A stretch of DNA of 64,000 nucleotides from Companilactobacillus zhachilii (GCF_003606365.2 NZ_CP031933.2:558001-622000), one strand, 5' to 3'; counted from the first letter of the stretch, positions 16,660-26,010 are shown. Translations and numbers: made by a program. The notes: generated by a model not told the origin, from the sequence alone.

Positions 16660-17961
16660 ATGGATTATAGTAAAGAACCGCATGGGGTCTTCTTTTTGAT
16701 TGATAATAAGTCGTTTTATGCAAGTGTTGAAGCGACTATGCGTGGGTTAAATCCATTGAAAGAGCTGCTAGTGGTTATGAGTGAGGCCGACAATACAAAC
16801 GGTGGTTTAGTTTTAGCCACTTCACCGATGGCAAAGAAAATTTTTCATCTACAAGCGAATGTATCAAGGCAGCGGAATTTACCACAGGATCCACGGTTGA
16901 TTGTTGTGCCACCAAGGATGAATCTCTATATTAAGCGAAATTTGCAAATTAATAATATCTTTAAGGAATTCGCGGCTGAATGTGATGTATGGCCATATTC
17001 GATTGATGAATCAATTATTGATATGACTAGATCTTGGTATTTGTTTGGTAATAGTCCAAGAGCAGTAGCGCGGCTAATTCAAAAAACGGTCCGGCATCGT
17101 TTGGGATTGTACACAACTGTTGGTATTGGTGACAATCCTGTTCAAGCTAAGATTGCTTTGGATATTTACGCTAAGCATGATGCGGAATTGATGGGGGAGA
17201 TACATTACGAAACAGTTCCTGAGAAAATTTGGACGATTCAAAATATGACCGATGTTTGGAGTATTGCTAAGCGCACAGAAAAACGTTTGAATCGACTAGG
17301 AATTCATAATATGTACGAACTGGCGCATGCAAATCCGTTCTATTTAAAACAAGAATTAGGATTGATTGGTGAACAAATTTTTGCGATTGCCTGGGGAATA
17401 GACCGAACTAGGTTGGCTGATAAGATTGATTCCAAGTCACATAGTATTGGAAACTCCCAAGTTTTACCGCGCGATTATTTCAATAAGACTGAGATTGAAA
17501 CGGTTATTAAGGAAATGGGTCAACAAGTTGCTTCTAGGTTACGTCATCATCACAAGCAAGCGGGATGTCTGTACTTGAGCGTGACCTTTGCCTACGCTGC
17601 ACGTGTAGAAGGTGAGCGTGGTGGTTTCAGTATTGCTAGTAATTTGAATCCGACCGATGAAGATCAAGCCATTTCCGATTTGTTGATTTATTTGTTCGAA
17701 AGCCAGTGGCAAGGACAACCAGTCAGAAATCTAGCAGTCTATTCTTCCAAACTGATTAGTAAGACTAGTCAACAATTAGACTTCTTTACTCCGATTAAGC
17801 AACAGTGCCTAGAAGAAGACAAGCTAAACGTAATAGATGAAATTAGAGCAAAGTATGGTTTTCAATCACTCGTGTACGCCAATAGTCTCTTAAAGGGGGG
17901 AACGGCCATTCACCGAGCTACTTTAGTTGGTGGACACAACGGTGGCAATGCATATGAATAG
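16660..17961 (+). CDS. Y-family DNA polymerase, UmuC/UvrX type
   Basis: 433-residue translesion polymerase. Palm metal-binding residues in FFLIDNKSFYASVEA and in PYSIDESIID (the DE pair); the TTVGIGDNPVQAKIALD segment, helix-hairpin-helix thumb (VWSIAKRTEKRLNRLGI) and C-terminal little-finger domain are all present. It acts at stalled forks during SOS. AGAGGAAG precedes the ATG. It overlaps the next gene by 8 nt (ATGAATAG), and that pattern repeats at the following junction, giving a tightly coupled three-gene SOS operon ending with a YolD-like gene. Confidence 0.93.
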   Translation: MDYSKEPHGVFFLIDNKSFYASVEATMRGLNPLKELLVVMSEADNTNGGLVLATSPMAKKIFHLQANVSRQRNLPQDPRLIVVPPRMNLYIKRNLQINNIFKEFAAECDVWPYSIDESIIDMTRSWYLFGNSPRAVARLIQKTVRHRLGLYTTVGIGDNPVQAKIALDIYAKHDAELMGEIHYETVPEKIWTIQNMTDVWSIAKRTEKRLNRLGIHNMYELAHANPFYLKQELGLIGEQIFAIAWGIDRTRLADKIDSKSHSIGNSQVLPRDYFNKTEIETVIKEMGQQVASRLRHHHKQAGCLYLSVTFAYAARVEGERGGFSIASNLNPTDEDQAISDLLIYLFESQWQGQPVRNLAVYSSKLISKTSQQLDFFTPIKQQCLEEDKLNVIDEIRAKYGFQSLVYANSLLKGGTAIHRATLVGGHNGGNAYE

Positions 17962-18274
17962 TGATTTTCGAATTATTTGTTCACGAATATCCCAATACTT
18001 TACTAGACGAAAAGATACCGAATATTATTTGCAAGTGGTTAATGATTTGTACGACCAAACATACAATTTTTTTATCAATATTCGTCCACGTAATCAACGA
18101 ATGCATTCGATACCGTTACATACAGTTAAAAATTATCGGTTGGAATATTTAGAACAACTAATAAATAAAATTACGGAACAATATCATTTTTCCATAGTGT
18201 ATGACGGATTCGTCGGTCTGCGATGGCCAAATAGACAAGAACTAATTCAAAAAAGGCGGCATAAGGATGAATAG
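17954..18274 (+). CDS. SOS-operon protein of unknown function
   Basis: 106 residues, cytosolic by composition, no family recognised with certainty. The N-terminus (MNSDFRIICSRISQYFTRRK) and a Tyr-rich middle suggest a small mixed alpha/beta fold. I take the ATG at 17954 because it gives the same ATGAATAG 8-nt overlap seen at the next junction and GGTGG lies 8 nt upstream; other in-frame starts are 17948 and earlier TTG/GTG codons. Position between a UmuC-type polymerase and YolD suggests a role in damage tolerance, as inference only. Confidence 0.7.
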   Translation: MNSDFRIICSRISQYFTRRKDTEYYLQVVNDLYDQTYNFFINIRPRNQRMHSIPLHTVKNYRLEYLEQLINKITEQYHFSIVYDGFVGLRWPNRQELIQKRRHKDE

Positions 18275-18644
18275 TAAATACGAATATGACTCCACAGTAG
18301 TTCAGACATTTTTTGATAATTACTACCATGACCGCGGCAAAATGAAGTGGCAAGGCTTTTATTTGTCAGATCATACAGCAGCTTTAAAACGACAAGCTAA
18401 AGCATTGAATCAGCAACACCAATTACGCCATGAACAAACAGAAGAAGAAATAACCAAATTTCTCATGCAATCATTTACCTATAATCAAATTATCAAAGTA
18501 CAGTTGAATATTTGCGATACAAATAACCAAGTCCAAGCTGATTTAACTGGTGAAGTGAGTGGGTATAATGATGACTTGTTTTACTTGGATAGTGGGAAAA
18601 AGTTTCACTTAGGGGATGTGCGTAATGTTGAAGTGGTGACATAA
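18267..18644 (+). CDS. YolD-like protein
   Basis: 125 residues with the YolD hallmark DRGKMKWQGFYLSDHT (about 22-37) and a C-terminal SH3-like beta part (DLTGEVSGYNDDLFYLDSGK). YolD-like proteins sit beside Y-family polymerases in many Firmicutes and are thought to modulate them, replacing UmuD; no catalytic residues are known. It overlaps the previous gene by 8 nt. The operon stops at a hairpin shared with the convergent ArsR gene. Confidence 0.85.
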   Translation: MNSKYEYDSTVVQTFFDNYYHDRGKMKWQGFYLSDHTAALKRQAKALNQQHQLRHEQTEEEITKFLMQSFTYNQIIKVQLNICDTNNQVQADLTGEVSGYNDDLFYLDSGKKFHLGDVRNVEVVT

Positions 18645-18675
18645 AAAAATGTTTGCTACTACCATAATTTGACCA

Positions 18676-18706
18676 CAAAAAAACCACTCAATTAAGGAGT
18701 GGTTTA
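18676..18706. terminator. Bidirectional terminator, yolD/arsR
   Basis: AAACCACTC pairs with GAGTGGTTT; A-run on the left, T/A run on the right serve both convergent transcripts. It overlaps the arsR stop codon region. Confidence 0.8.
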
Positions 18707-19063
18707 AAAGTCATTTTCGTCTTCAATAATGTGTTCCTGAGTTTGCTTAAAAATCGTAATAATATGTTGATCGCTCAAACGATAATGGATGTTACGTCCG
18801 CGTCTCGCGTTAGAAACAAGATTGAGTTGTTTGAGAATACTCAATTGATGTGAAATTGAAGATTGGCTCATATCAAGGGTATCCGCGATTTCACCAACAC
18901 TCAATGGTGTTTCTGCTAAGGCAAGAATTATTTTTACTCGTGTCATGTCGCCGAAAGCTTTAAAAATATTGACCATGGCATCGAGGTCTTCGTCGTTAGG
19001 AAGATTTTGTTTTAAATTGTGTAGAGCTTTTTGATGTTCTACCTCAAAATTTTGTTCTGGCAT
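18704..19063 (-). CDS. ArsR/SmtB-family metal-responsive repressor
   Basis: 119-residue winged-helix repressor. The helix-turn-helix is SVGEIADTLDMSQSSISHQL and the wing is ARRGRNIHYRLSD. The last helix holds D-x-H-x10-H-x2-E (SDQHI to EHIIE), matching the alpha-5 zinc site of CzrA-type sensors (Asp, His, His, His) with the last ligand Glu. No alpha-3 Cys cluster, so Zn/Co sensing is more likely than Cd/Pb. It is divergent from the P-type ATPase gene and likely represses both from the palindrome at 19134. AGAGGAC is the Shine-Dalgarno. Confidence 0.88.
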   Translation of the reverse strand: MPEQNFEVEHQKALHNLKQNLPNDEDLDAMVNIFKAFGDMTRVKIILALAETPLSVGEIADTLDMSQSSISHQLSILKQLNLVSNARRGRNIHYRLSDQHIITIFKQTQEHIIEDENDF

Positions 19064-19123
19064 AATTTGTCCTCTTGTTGAATAAGGTTAGATTGGGTTG
19101 AAATTCGTTAAGACCTATTATAT

Positions 19124-19153
19124 TATAATTAATATATGAATGATTGCTCATAT
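19124..19153 (+). promoter_or_regulatory. Metal ATPase promoter and ArsR operator
   Basis: TATAAT at 19124-19129; then ATATGA-N8-TCATAT (19134-19153), an inverted repeat of the CzrA/SmtB type. It lies just after the -10, where bound repressor would block initiation. A clear -35 at 17 bp is not seen. Confidence 0.7.
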
Positions 19154-19194
19154 ATTCAGATGAGCATGTAAACCTTTTCAAGGAGGATGTTTCG

Positions 19195-21114
19195 ATGAAA
19201 TCTTACGATGTCCAAACTGATTATAAAGTTAAGAAAAAGCAAAAGCGTCTTAAAAACGAATTAAGTAAAGAAACGAAATTAACCATTATTCGCTTGTTAG
19301 TTTCTTTTAGTTTACTACTTATTGGGTCTAGTTCATTGCTGCCAGAACCGATTGATATTGGTTTTTTCGTTACAGCCTATTTAGTAATTGGGGCTCGTAT
19401 CGTTTATACGGCAGTGAAAAATATTTTTCATGGCGAAATTTTTGATGAGAATTTCTTGATGAGTATTGCAACGATTGGAGCCATTATTTTGGGAGAATAT
19501 CCTGAAGCAATCGCAGTGATGTTGTTTTATGAATTGGGGAATGTCTTTGAAGATGTTGCTGTTAACCGTTCCAAAAAGTCTATCTCAGCGCTATTAGAAG
19601 TGAAGCCTGCATTCGCCACTTTGAAGTTGGCTGGTAAGACGAAAGTAGTTGATCCAAGTGAAGTTCAAATTGGTCAAATTATTTTAGTTAAACCAGGAGA
19701 GAAGATTCCGCTTGATGGGACAGTTGTCTTAGGACAGTCATCGGTTGATACTTCAGCTTTGACAGGTGAATCAATGCCACAAAATGTCAAAGTTGGCGAT
19801 CAAGCCTTGAGTGGTTCCATCAATCAAAACGGAACTTTACAAATTAAAGTAAGCAAGGCTTACAGCGATTCTACAGTAGCCAAGATTTTGGACTTAGTTC
19901 AAAATGCCAGCAGTAAAAAAGCTAACACTGAGAAATTTATTACTAAGTTTGCCAAGATCTATACGCCAATCGTGGTTGGATTAGCTGCTGCTTTAGCAGT
20001 TTTGCCACCACTTGTAATGAATGGTACTTGGGATGTTTGGATTTATCGAGCTTTGATTTTCCTAGTAATTTCTTGTCCATGTGCTTTGGTTATTTCAGTT
20101 CCATTGAGTTTCTTCGGTGGGATTGGGGCAGCCTCAAAACAAGGTATTTTGGTTAAAGGTAGCAATTACTTGGAAGCCTTGAATAACGTTGATACGGTAG
20201 CTTTTGATAAGACTGGGACTTTGACTAAAGGTCAATTCTCTGTTATCAAAGTAACTCCAGTATCAGGGATTACTCAAGACGAATTACTTCAAATGGCAGC
20301 TAGTGTTGAGAAAAATTCAACTCATCCAATTGCAGCCTCAATCTTAGACACTTATACGGGTAAAATTTTGCCGGTTGAAAATGCGACTGAACAAGCTGGT
20401 CATGGTTTACAAGCAGAAATCAACGGTCAAACGGTCGTTGTCGGAAATGCTAAATCGATGACTAGTGCTGGAGTCGAATTTATTGAAGCGGATGCTATTG
20501 GCACAATCGTTTATATTGCGGTTAACGGTAAGTTCTGGGGCGACTTAGTAATTGCCGATGAACCTAAGAAAGATGCTTCAGAAGCCATTAGATTGCTAAA
20601 TAATCGTGGTATTCAGAAGACTGTTATGCTGACTGGTGATAACAAAAAGGTTGGATCAGCGATTGCTGACAAACTTAAAATGAGTGCCGTTTATACGAAC
20701 TTATTACCAGAAAATAAAGTTGAAATTGTTGATAATTTATTGCAAGATTCACACGCTCTTAATAAGAAAGTTGCCTTCGTTGGTGACGGAATCAATGATA
20801 CTCCCGTTTTGACAACAGCTGATATTGGCTTTGCTATGGGTGGCTTAGGATCAGATGCTGCTGTTGAGGCGGCGGATATTGTGATAATGGGCGATGAACC
20901 TTCGAAAGTTGCTCGAGCAATGAAGATTGCTAAACGAACACGTCAAATTGTGATTCAAAATATTTCCTTTGCTTTGATTATTAAGATTTTGTTCTTAGCA
21001 TTAGGAGCATTGGGAATGGTCAATATGTGGCAAGCAGTTTTTGCTGACGTTGGTGTAACAATCATTGCCGTTTTAAATGCGATTCGTTTACAATTTATTA
21101 ATTTCGATAATTAA
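19195..21114 (+). CDS. Heavy-metal P1B-type ATPase (Zn/Cd export)
   Basis: 639-residue metal efflux pump. Transmembrane CPC motif in VISCPCALVIS, phosphorylation motif DKTGTLTKG, actuator TGES, HP locus (THPIAAS), and GDGINDTPVL hinge. There is no N-terminal CxxC metal-binding domain; instead a Lys-rich start (KVKKKQKRLKNE). CPC plus the ArsR neighbour indicates Zn, Cd or Co. The ATG at 19195 follows AAGGAGGATG; the longer in-frame start lies inside the operator and was rejected. It ends at a strong terminator. Confidence 0.93.
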   Translation: MKSYDVQTDYKVKKKQKRLKNELSKETKLTIIRLLVSFSLLLIGSSSLLPEPIDIGFFVTAYLVIGARIVYTAVKNIFHGEIFDENFLMSIATIGAIILGEYPEAIAVMLFYELGNVFEDVAVNRSKKSISALLEVKPAFATLKLAGKTKVVDPSEVQIGQIILVKPGEKIPLDGTVVLGQSSVDTSALTGESMPQNVKVGDQALSGSINQNGTLQIKVSKAYSDSTVAKILDLVQNASSKKANTEKFITKFAKIYTPIVVGLAAALAVLPPLVMNGTWDVWIYRALIFLVISCPCALVISVPLSFFGGIGAASKQGILVKGSNYLEALNNVDTVAFDKTGTLTKGQFSVIKVTPVSGITQDELLQMAASVEKNSTHPIAASILDTYTGKILPVENATEQAGHGLQAEINGQTVVVGNAKSMTSAGVEFIEADAIGTIVYIAVNGKFWGDLVIADEPKKDASEAIRLLNNRGIQKTVMLTGDNKKVGSAIADKLKMSAVYTNLLPENKVEIVDNLLQDSHALNKKVAFVGDGINDTPVLTTADIGFAMGGLGSDAAVEAADIVIMGDEPSKVARAMKIAKRTRQIVIQNISFALIIKILFLALGALGMVNMWQAVFADVGVTIIAVLNAIRLQFINFDN

Positions 21115-21124
21115 AGATTAAGAC

Positions 21125-21168
21125 AAAAAAGAATCACCAATCCGAATTTGGATTGATGATTCTTTTTG
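21125..21168. terminator. Bidirectional terminator, metal ATPase/SDR
   Basis: AAAAAGAATCACCAATCC pairs with GGATTGATGATTCTTTTT; shared by convergent genes. Confidence 0.88.
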
Positions 21169-21195
21169 ATTTAAGTGAAAAAACTATTTGGTAAT

Positions 21196-21837
21196 TTATC
21201 TAAAAACGTCTTCGGTTGCTTGATCACCACTAGCAAAAGTATATTCTTTTCCAATTGTAGTTGGATTTTGAATAATTTCAGCCAAGGCGCGAGCTACATC
21301 GACACGAGGAATACTACCAGATTCATTTGAACCGAGTAATTTAACTTTGCCAGTACCATCTTCATCAGTCAAAGCACCTGGGTGAATGATAGTGTAGTCA
21401 AGGTTAGTACCACGCAAATGGTCGTCAGCGTAATGTTTAGCAATCATGTATGGTTTGATACCTGATGCGTCCCACTTGCTACGATTGTCGCTAAAGATTG
21501 AACTAACCATGATATAACGTTTAATACCAATAGCTTCAGCAACCATCATTGTTTTAATTGCACCATCGAGATCAATTTCTAGTGTTCGATCATATCCAGC
21601 ACCACCAGCACCGGCAGAGAAGACGATGACGTCAGCACCAGAAGCTTCGATAGAATCCTTGATACTGTCAAGGGATGCTGTTAAATCAATAAATTGAGTT
21701 TCAATGTTGTTATCGTTGTAGGCCTTGATCTGTTCTTGACTGCGCAATCCAGCAACAAAATCGATGTTTCTTGATTGTAACTCTCCGATTAGTAGATGAC
21801 CGACCTTACCGTGAGCACCAATAATAAGAACTTTCAT
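21196..21837 (-). CDS. NAD(P)-binding atypical SDR-type oxidoreductase
   Basis: 213 residues with an N-terminal Rossmann fold: VLIIGAHGKVGHLL (GxxGxxG) and VIVFSAGAGG. MVSSIFSDNRS and PYMIAKHYAD give the Ser and Tyr/Lys region of extended or atypical SDRs (NmrA/YwnB-like). PGALTDEDGTGKV is the usual C-terminal turn. The substrate is unknown; many homologues are annotated as NAD(P)H-binding reductases of quinone or stress pathways. AGGAGGTC precedes the start. Followed upstream by family-A copy 5. Confidence 0.82.
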   Translation of the reverse strand: MKVLIIGAHGKVGHLLIGELQSRNIDFVAGLRSQEQIKAYNDNNIETQFIDLTASLDSIKDSIEASGADVIVFSAGAGGAGYDRTLEIDLDGAIKTMMVAEAIGIKRYIMVSSIFSDNRSKWDASGIKPYMIAKHYADDHLRGTNLDYTIIHPGALTDEDGTGKVKLLGSNESGSIPRVDVARALAEIIQNPTTIGKEYTFASGDQATEDVFR

Positions 21838-21939
21838 AAATTTCCAGACCTCCTTAGTTAATCATACTGTAGCAACAATTTTTTAATAAAGCTAGTGTTT
21901 TGAATATAATAATCTTGTATATTAGACTTAAATAAAAGG

Positions 21940-22118
21940 TGCCGCCTCCGGTTGCGCATGAAATGGTCTGCTGTGGGACCGACTGGAGCCAAGGTCTCCA
22001 GTCTCGGTTTTGAACTTCGAGAAAATCGCTCGAATTTCAAAACACGTCCTGTACTGTAAGGACTTTAGTCTTAACAGTACTATCACTGCTGACCATTTCG
22101 TACGCAACCGGAGGCTAA
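21940..22118 (-). repeat. Family-A cloverleaf palindrome, copy 5
   Basis: Minus orientation. Closing stem GTTGCGCATGAAATGGTC with GACCATTTCGTACGCAAC; arm 1 GTACTGTAAGGACT/AGTCTTAACAGTAC; arm 3 GACTGGAG/CTCCAGTC. The inner end reads CTAA instead of CTAG. No plus partner. Upstream of the SDR gene, downstream side facing 22266. Confidence 0.92.
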
Positions 22119-22265
22119 TGTAACTGAAATGATGGAATTTGTTGGTAATTCTTGTGACTGGTGATTGTTATGAGTGGGATTTCAACAAAATAAGTCGGTT
22201 CAGTTACTCGTTGTTATTCTGTTTTATGGGAATAATCTAAGCGTTTTTGAAGGGTGGTTATGTGT

Positions 22266-23026
22266 ATGAAGATTTTAGGGATACTTGGTTCACATCAAGA
22301 ACATGGTCTGAATGGTCAGTTGTTGGCTGAAGTTTTGGATAATGTTGAACCAGGTGTGGAGACTGAGACGGTTTACTTAGAAAATTACGATATTACGCCG
22401 CATAAATATCATGAAAAAATTTAGTTTTGGATGAATTGGCTGAAAAGATGATGGAAAGTGATGTCTGGGTCATTGCTGCACCAACTTATTTCCGTGAGTT
22501 GTCTGGGGTGATGAAGAATTTCTTTGACTGTATGCGGCCAAAGTTAGTTTACTTTAAAGAAAACGGCGATACGATTCCGGGGAAGTTTAAGAATAAACAT
22601 TATTTGAGTCTTACATCGTGTTACGTTTCTCCATTGGAAAACTTTGTTACTGGGGTAACGGACGAGTCATTTAAGACGATTGATCGGGTTATGTCAGCTG
22701 CTGGTGTCATAAAAGTTGGCGAGATAGTTTTACCAGGAACATTTGGCATGAAAACTATACCTTACAATAAGAAGAAACTGTGCAAAAAGTATGCCAGAAA
22801 GATTTCAGTTCGCAAGAGAAAGGATGATTCAACTTTGAAAAGATATATTCAATTATTCTTCATGATAGCCGTGATGGCGCTAATTACAATGGGAATTCAA
22901 ATTCCATTGAAGACTTGGATTGGAAGTAACTTCTGGTTGAATTACGTCAGCTTTACGGTGATATTCTTTGTCTTGCTGGCATGTATCTTGCATTTCGTAA
23001 CTTTTGTTAAACATCGCCGTAGATAA
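22266..23026 (+). pseudogene. Flavodoxin-fold NAD(P)H-dependent FMN reductase, frameshifted
   Basis: The first part (22266-22424) reads MKILGILGSHQEHGLNGQLL, the FMN-binding start of this family, and hits a stop after HEK. The second frame continues LDELAEKMMESDVWVIAAPT, PTYFRELSGVMKNFFDC and on to 23026. Adding one A to the A6 run at 22413-22418 (GAAAAAATTT) joins them as EKNLVLDEL, so this is a one-base deletion, a phase-variable tract, a -1 slip site or a sequencing error. The C-terminus has two unusual transmembrane helices (about the last 60 residues), so the product would be membrane-tethered. Confidence 0.8.
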
Positions 23027-23103
23027 AGCAATCAAATTAATTAAGAAATTATGTATCTATAATAATCAAAAGATGTTTTAATGTTCTAGCAACTGGAAAC
23101 ATT

Positions 23104-23247
23104 TTATTGTCTTTAAACATGTAGCATAAACGTGCAACAAAACATAGCTTTTTCCGCTTAAAACAAATTGAGCTAGCAATCCAAAATCGGATTACTAGCT
23201 CAATTTGCCTTAATGCTCGAAAGCTGACCATGTTTTGTCGCACTCTC
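23104..23247 (-). repeat. Family-B hairpin repeat, copy 1
   Basis: ACAAAACATAGCTTTTTCCG at one end pairs imperfectly with CGAAAGCTGACCATGTTTTG at the other; the centre is the hairpin TTGAGCTAGCAATCC/GGATTACTAGCTCAA. It separates convergent genes and may terminate both. Confidence 0.75.
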
Positions 23248-23261
23248 TTTATTTTGAAAAA

Positions 23262-23759
23262 TTATTTGATTAATTCGTTTAATTGACCCAAGACGCGATC
23301 ATAGCTAGGTTCGTCTGATTGAACAGGGACGATTTCGGAATAGATGATTTCACTATTTGTATCAACGACCCAAACTGAACGAGCTAAAATGTTGCGGTCT
23401 CTAATCCAAATTTTGGATTTCTTACCAAAGTCATGGTCGATGTCAGATAGCATCTGCATATTCTTAACATCTTCGGCAGCACACCAATCAGCTTGTTCTT
23501 CTGGTGTATTAGTTGAAATAGTAACAAAGTTGATTTCTGAATGACCATCAACTTCTTGATTGAAATGCTTTGTTTGAATGCTGCAGACACGAGTGTTGAT
23601 ATCAGGTACGACGCTGATCAATAGAGGCTTATCAAGCATACTGCTTAGTTTAACCTCGTTGTTGTCTTTGTTAAGTACGGTAAAGTCTGGGAATTGTTCA
23701 CCAACAGTCAACGGATCACCGTAAGTTGTAATTGTGTCGCCTTTAAAATCTAAATCCAT
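23262..23759 (-). CDS. tpx: Thiol peroxidase Tpx
   Basis: 165-residue atypical 2-Cys peroxiredoxin, cytosolic, reducing hydrogen peroxide and alkyl hydroperoxides with thioredoxin. Peroxidatic Cys59 lies in VVPDINTRVC, resolving Cys93 in ADWCAAED; length and both cysteines match the Tpx family. AAAGGGTGA precedes the ATG. Relevant in a catalase-poor lactic acid bacterium that also carries an NADH oxidase here. Confidence 0.93.
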   Translation of the reverse strand: MDLDFKGDTITTYGDPLTVGEQFPDFTVLNKDNNEVKLSSMLDKPLLISVVPDINTRVCSIQTKHFNQEVDGHSEINFVTISTNTPEEQADWCAAEDVKNMQMLSDIDHDFGKKSKIWIRDRNILARSVWVVDTNSEIIYSEIVPVQSDEPSYDRVLGQLNELIK

Positions 23760-23872
23760 ACAAAATCACCCTTTCATAATTGAACTAAACTCAGTATAGA
23801 TTTATTATAGGGTACCGCTGAATAAAAACCCAGAAATTAGATTGAAAAATAAGTTATTATGAGGAATCCAAA

Positions 23873-24385
23873 ATGAACTTGATAGGAAAAAGAGTAAAAA
23901 TCCGCAATTTTGAGCCGTCAGATTTAGGACAATTTTTGGAATTGGTACAGGACAAAAATAACCATAAATTAGCTGGACTAGAATACACCGAGGATGTAGA
24001 CTTTGGTCGTGATCTCCTTGATATGTATCAACGAAGAGACAGTGCCTACGCTGTTTCTTTGGTAGAAAATGACAAAATGATTGGAATAATTGAATTGAAC
24101 AAGCGTGGTGAATCAGCTGAATTGTTGCCGACACGCGAGATTGGCTTTGTAATAGATAAGAAGTTTCGCAATCAAGGTTACGCTAAAGAAGCTGTTAACT
24201 TGTTGCTAGAGTATGGCTTCAGCAAATTACAGTTAACTGAAGTTTGGGCTTCGACTGAAAAAGATAACCTTGCACCGCAAAAACTCCTTGAAGCATTAGC
24301 TTTTAAATACATGTACGAAGTAAATCAAACGCTTCCATACACGGGGCAGAGCAATCCGGTAAAATACTACTTGCTGAAGAAGTGA
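23873..24385 (+). CDS. GNAT acetyltransferase, RimJ/RimL-like
   Basis: 170-residue acetyl-CoA-dependent N-acetyltransferase. The cofactor-binding pyrophosphate loop is KFRNQGYAKEA (R/QxxGxG/A) following EIGFVIDK; the C-terminal block EVWASTEKDNLAPQKLLEAL is typical of the RimJ/RimL-type subfamily. Substrate unknown: ribosomal protein, amine or antibiotic are all possible. GAGG precedes the ATG. Single-gene unit divergent from tpx. Confidence 0.8.
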   Translation: MNLIGKRVKIRNFEPSDLGQFLELVQDKNNHKLAGLEYTEDVDFGRDLLDMYQRRDSAYAVSLVENDKMIGIIELNKRGESAELLPTREIGFVIDKKFRNQGYAKEAVNLLLEYGFSKLQLTEVWASTEKDNLAPQKLLEALAFKYMYEVNQTLPYTGQSNPVKYYLLKK

Positions 24386-24499
24386 TTCATTTCTTGTAAG
24401 AAATTCTTAATTATTTCGGGTTAGTTAGGAGGTAGACAGATGGTATTATACAAAGCGTAAGGAGAAAACAGACAAGACTTTTGATGAGAGGTTTTTGAT

Positions 24500-24967
24500 A
24501 TGAAGAGAAAAATGAGAACTAGAAAAAGTCTCACAGTCAAAAAGCGAGTAGTCGGTTTCTTCGCAATTGCCGTTATATTGTTGGGTGTGATTGGAGGATT
24601 TGGCTTTACACATGTAGTTGCCGAATCTAACAGTACGACTGGAGGTGGCGCTGATAGATCAGCACCGGTTGCGGTTGTCGCCTCCAAGGCTAGAGATGAT
24701 TTAGGCCTTGACGGTGGCGGTGGTTCAAATGCAAGCGTAGTACTTAACTCAGATAATACCGGATCAAGTACTGGTACTGAAGCTAAGAAAGTTAACACGG
24801 ACTACGTTCCTTCGGTTAATATCAATAACATGTCGACATATCCACAAACGGGTGATGCACATGACACTGGATTAATCATAACAGGCTTTACGATTTTGAT
24901 TGGTCTATTCGCTTTTTATGGCTACAAGCTACGGAAAAGCTTGAAGTTCTTACAAGTTTCAAAGTGA
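24500..24967 (+). CDS. Small sorted surface protein (CscD-like, YPQTG anchor)
   Basis: 155 residues: basic N-terminus and signal segment (about 16-42, cleavage near VVAES), a low-complexity Gly/Ser/Asn middle with GGGADR and DGGGGS, then a sorting signal YPQTGDAHDTG, hydrophobic helix and positively charged tail (KLRKSLKF). YPQTG replaces canonical LPxTG. Small LPxTG proteins like this open many lactobacillar csc clusters with WxL and DUF916 proteins, as here. A possible 6-codon leader peptide (MVLYKA) with its own AGGAGGT sits about 60 bp upstream. Confidence 0.75.
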   Translation: MKRKMRTRKSLTVKKRVVGFFAIAVILLGVIGGFGFTHVVAESNSTTGGGADRSAPVAVVASKARDDLGLDGGGGSNASVVLNSDNTGSSTGTEAKKVNTDYVPSVNINNMSTYPQTGDAHDTGLIITGFTILIGLFAFYGYKLRKSLKFLQVSK

Positions 24968-25092
24968 TTCAATTCTGATAAATAACTTTTACAAATATTG
25001 AGATGTACAGCTTGTAAAATTTGTTATTATCTAATTGTAATCAAGAAAGACAAAAACAAAAAAATAATTTTCTATATCAGGGAGGATATATC

Positions 25093-25974
25093 ATGAAATT
25101 ATCAAGAAATGTTTTAGTAGGATCATTAGCAGTATCAGGTATGGTACTGGGAGCACTTGCACCAGCAGTTACAGCACAAGCTGCAAAGACATCAGGTGTT
25201 GTAGATAGTACAACAGGTGAAGTTTCACAAACAAAAGATGCAAGCGGAATGGAAAATGCAGGTCAATTAGGTAATACAGATAGTAAATTAGCAATTGCCT
25301 ATACAAATGCTGATAATTCTGTAACTGGACCAGCAGCAGCATATTCAAATGCTTCTGTTAATGTTGTAAGTGGTGTCTTGATTCTTGACCAAGTTCCTGA
25401 CTTCAACTTTGGTACAGCTGCTTCAGGTTCTGTAAAAGGACTTGTTGACAACAGCAAGGGTTCACAAAATACATCAAACACAACAGCAACAGATGGTACA
25501 GCTGCTGTTGATGGTAACGATAAAGGTGCACTACAAGTTATTGAATCACGTAATGCACTAAGTGGATTCACAGTTTCAGCTTCATTAGGTTCATTCCAAG
25601 ATGCAAAAGGTAATGCCGTTGTAGGTTCTAACGATGCAAAGGATCCATTTATTCTTAACTTAAATCCAGCAAATATGACACTTAATGGCAAGGACTATAT
25701 GAATAGTACTACTCCTTTCCAAACAGCAAAGGCAAATATTGCTACGACCGATAAAGAGGCAGCTCCCGTTATGGCTGTTGCAGAAGGTCAAACAGGATAC
25801 ACAACTGGTACATATGCTGCTGATCTTAACACAGGTGATTTAGTATCATTGTCAGTTCCTAGTGGAATCAATGCAGGCGAACAAAAAGTTCAATCATTGA
25901 ACTCAACTATTACATGGACTCTTGCAGCTACTCCTAAGACTGGTGCTGGTACAGATACAGGTACAGGTAACTAA
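25093..25974 (+). CDS. WxL domain surface protein
   Basis: 293 residues with a Sec signal peptide (1-30, cleaved near AQAA) and a C-terminal WxL-type domain. SGVLILDQVPDFNFG marks the domain start and STITWTLAATP carries the terminal WxL-like motif. WxL domains bind peptidoglycan non-covalently and partner DUF916/DUF3324 proteins, three of which follow. Codon use is strongly A-ending (GCA, ACA), consistent with high expression. The ATG at 25093 follows GGAGG; the longer frame start has no ribosome site. Confidence 0.88.
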   Translation: MKLSRNVLVGSLAVSGMVLGALAPAVTAQAAKTSGVVDSTTGEVSQTKDASGMENAGQLGNTDSKLAIAYTNADNSVTGPAAAYSNASVNVVSGVLILDQVPDFNFGTAASGSVKGLVDNSKGSQNTSNTTATDGTAAVDGNDKGALQVIESRNALSGFTVSASLGSFQDAKGNAVVGSNDAKDPFILNLNPANMTLNGKDYMNSTTPFQTAKANIATTDKEAAPVMAVAEGQTGYTTGTYAADLNTGDLVSLSVPSGINAGEQKVQSLNSTITWTLAATPKTGAGTDTGTGN

Positions 25975-26010
25975 TTACTAGTATTGTATAAATAAAGAAA
26001 AATAGTCTTA

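Noticed and set aside
19144-19194. Upstream start for the metal ATPase
   Set aside because: It would begin within the operator and add 17 residues without family support; AAGGAGG marks 19195.
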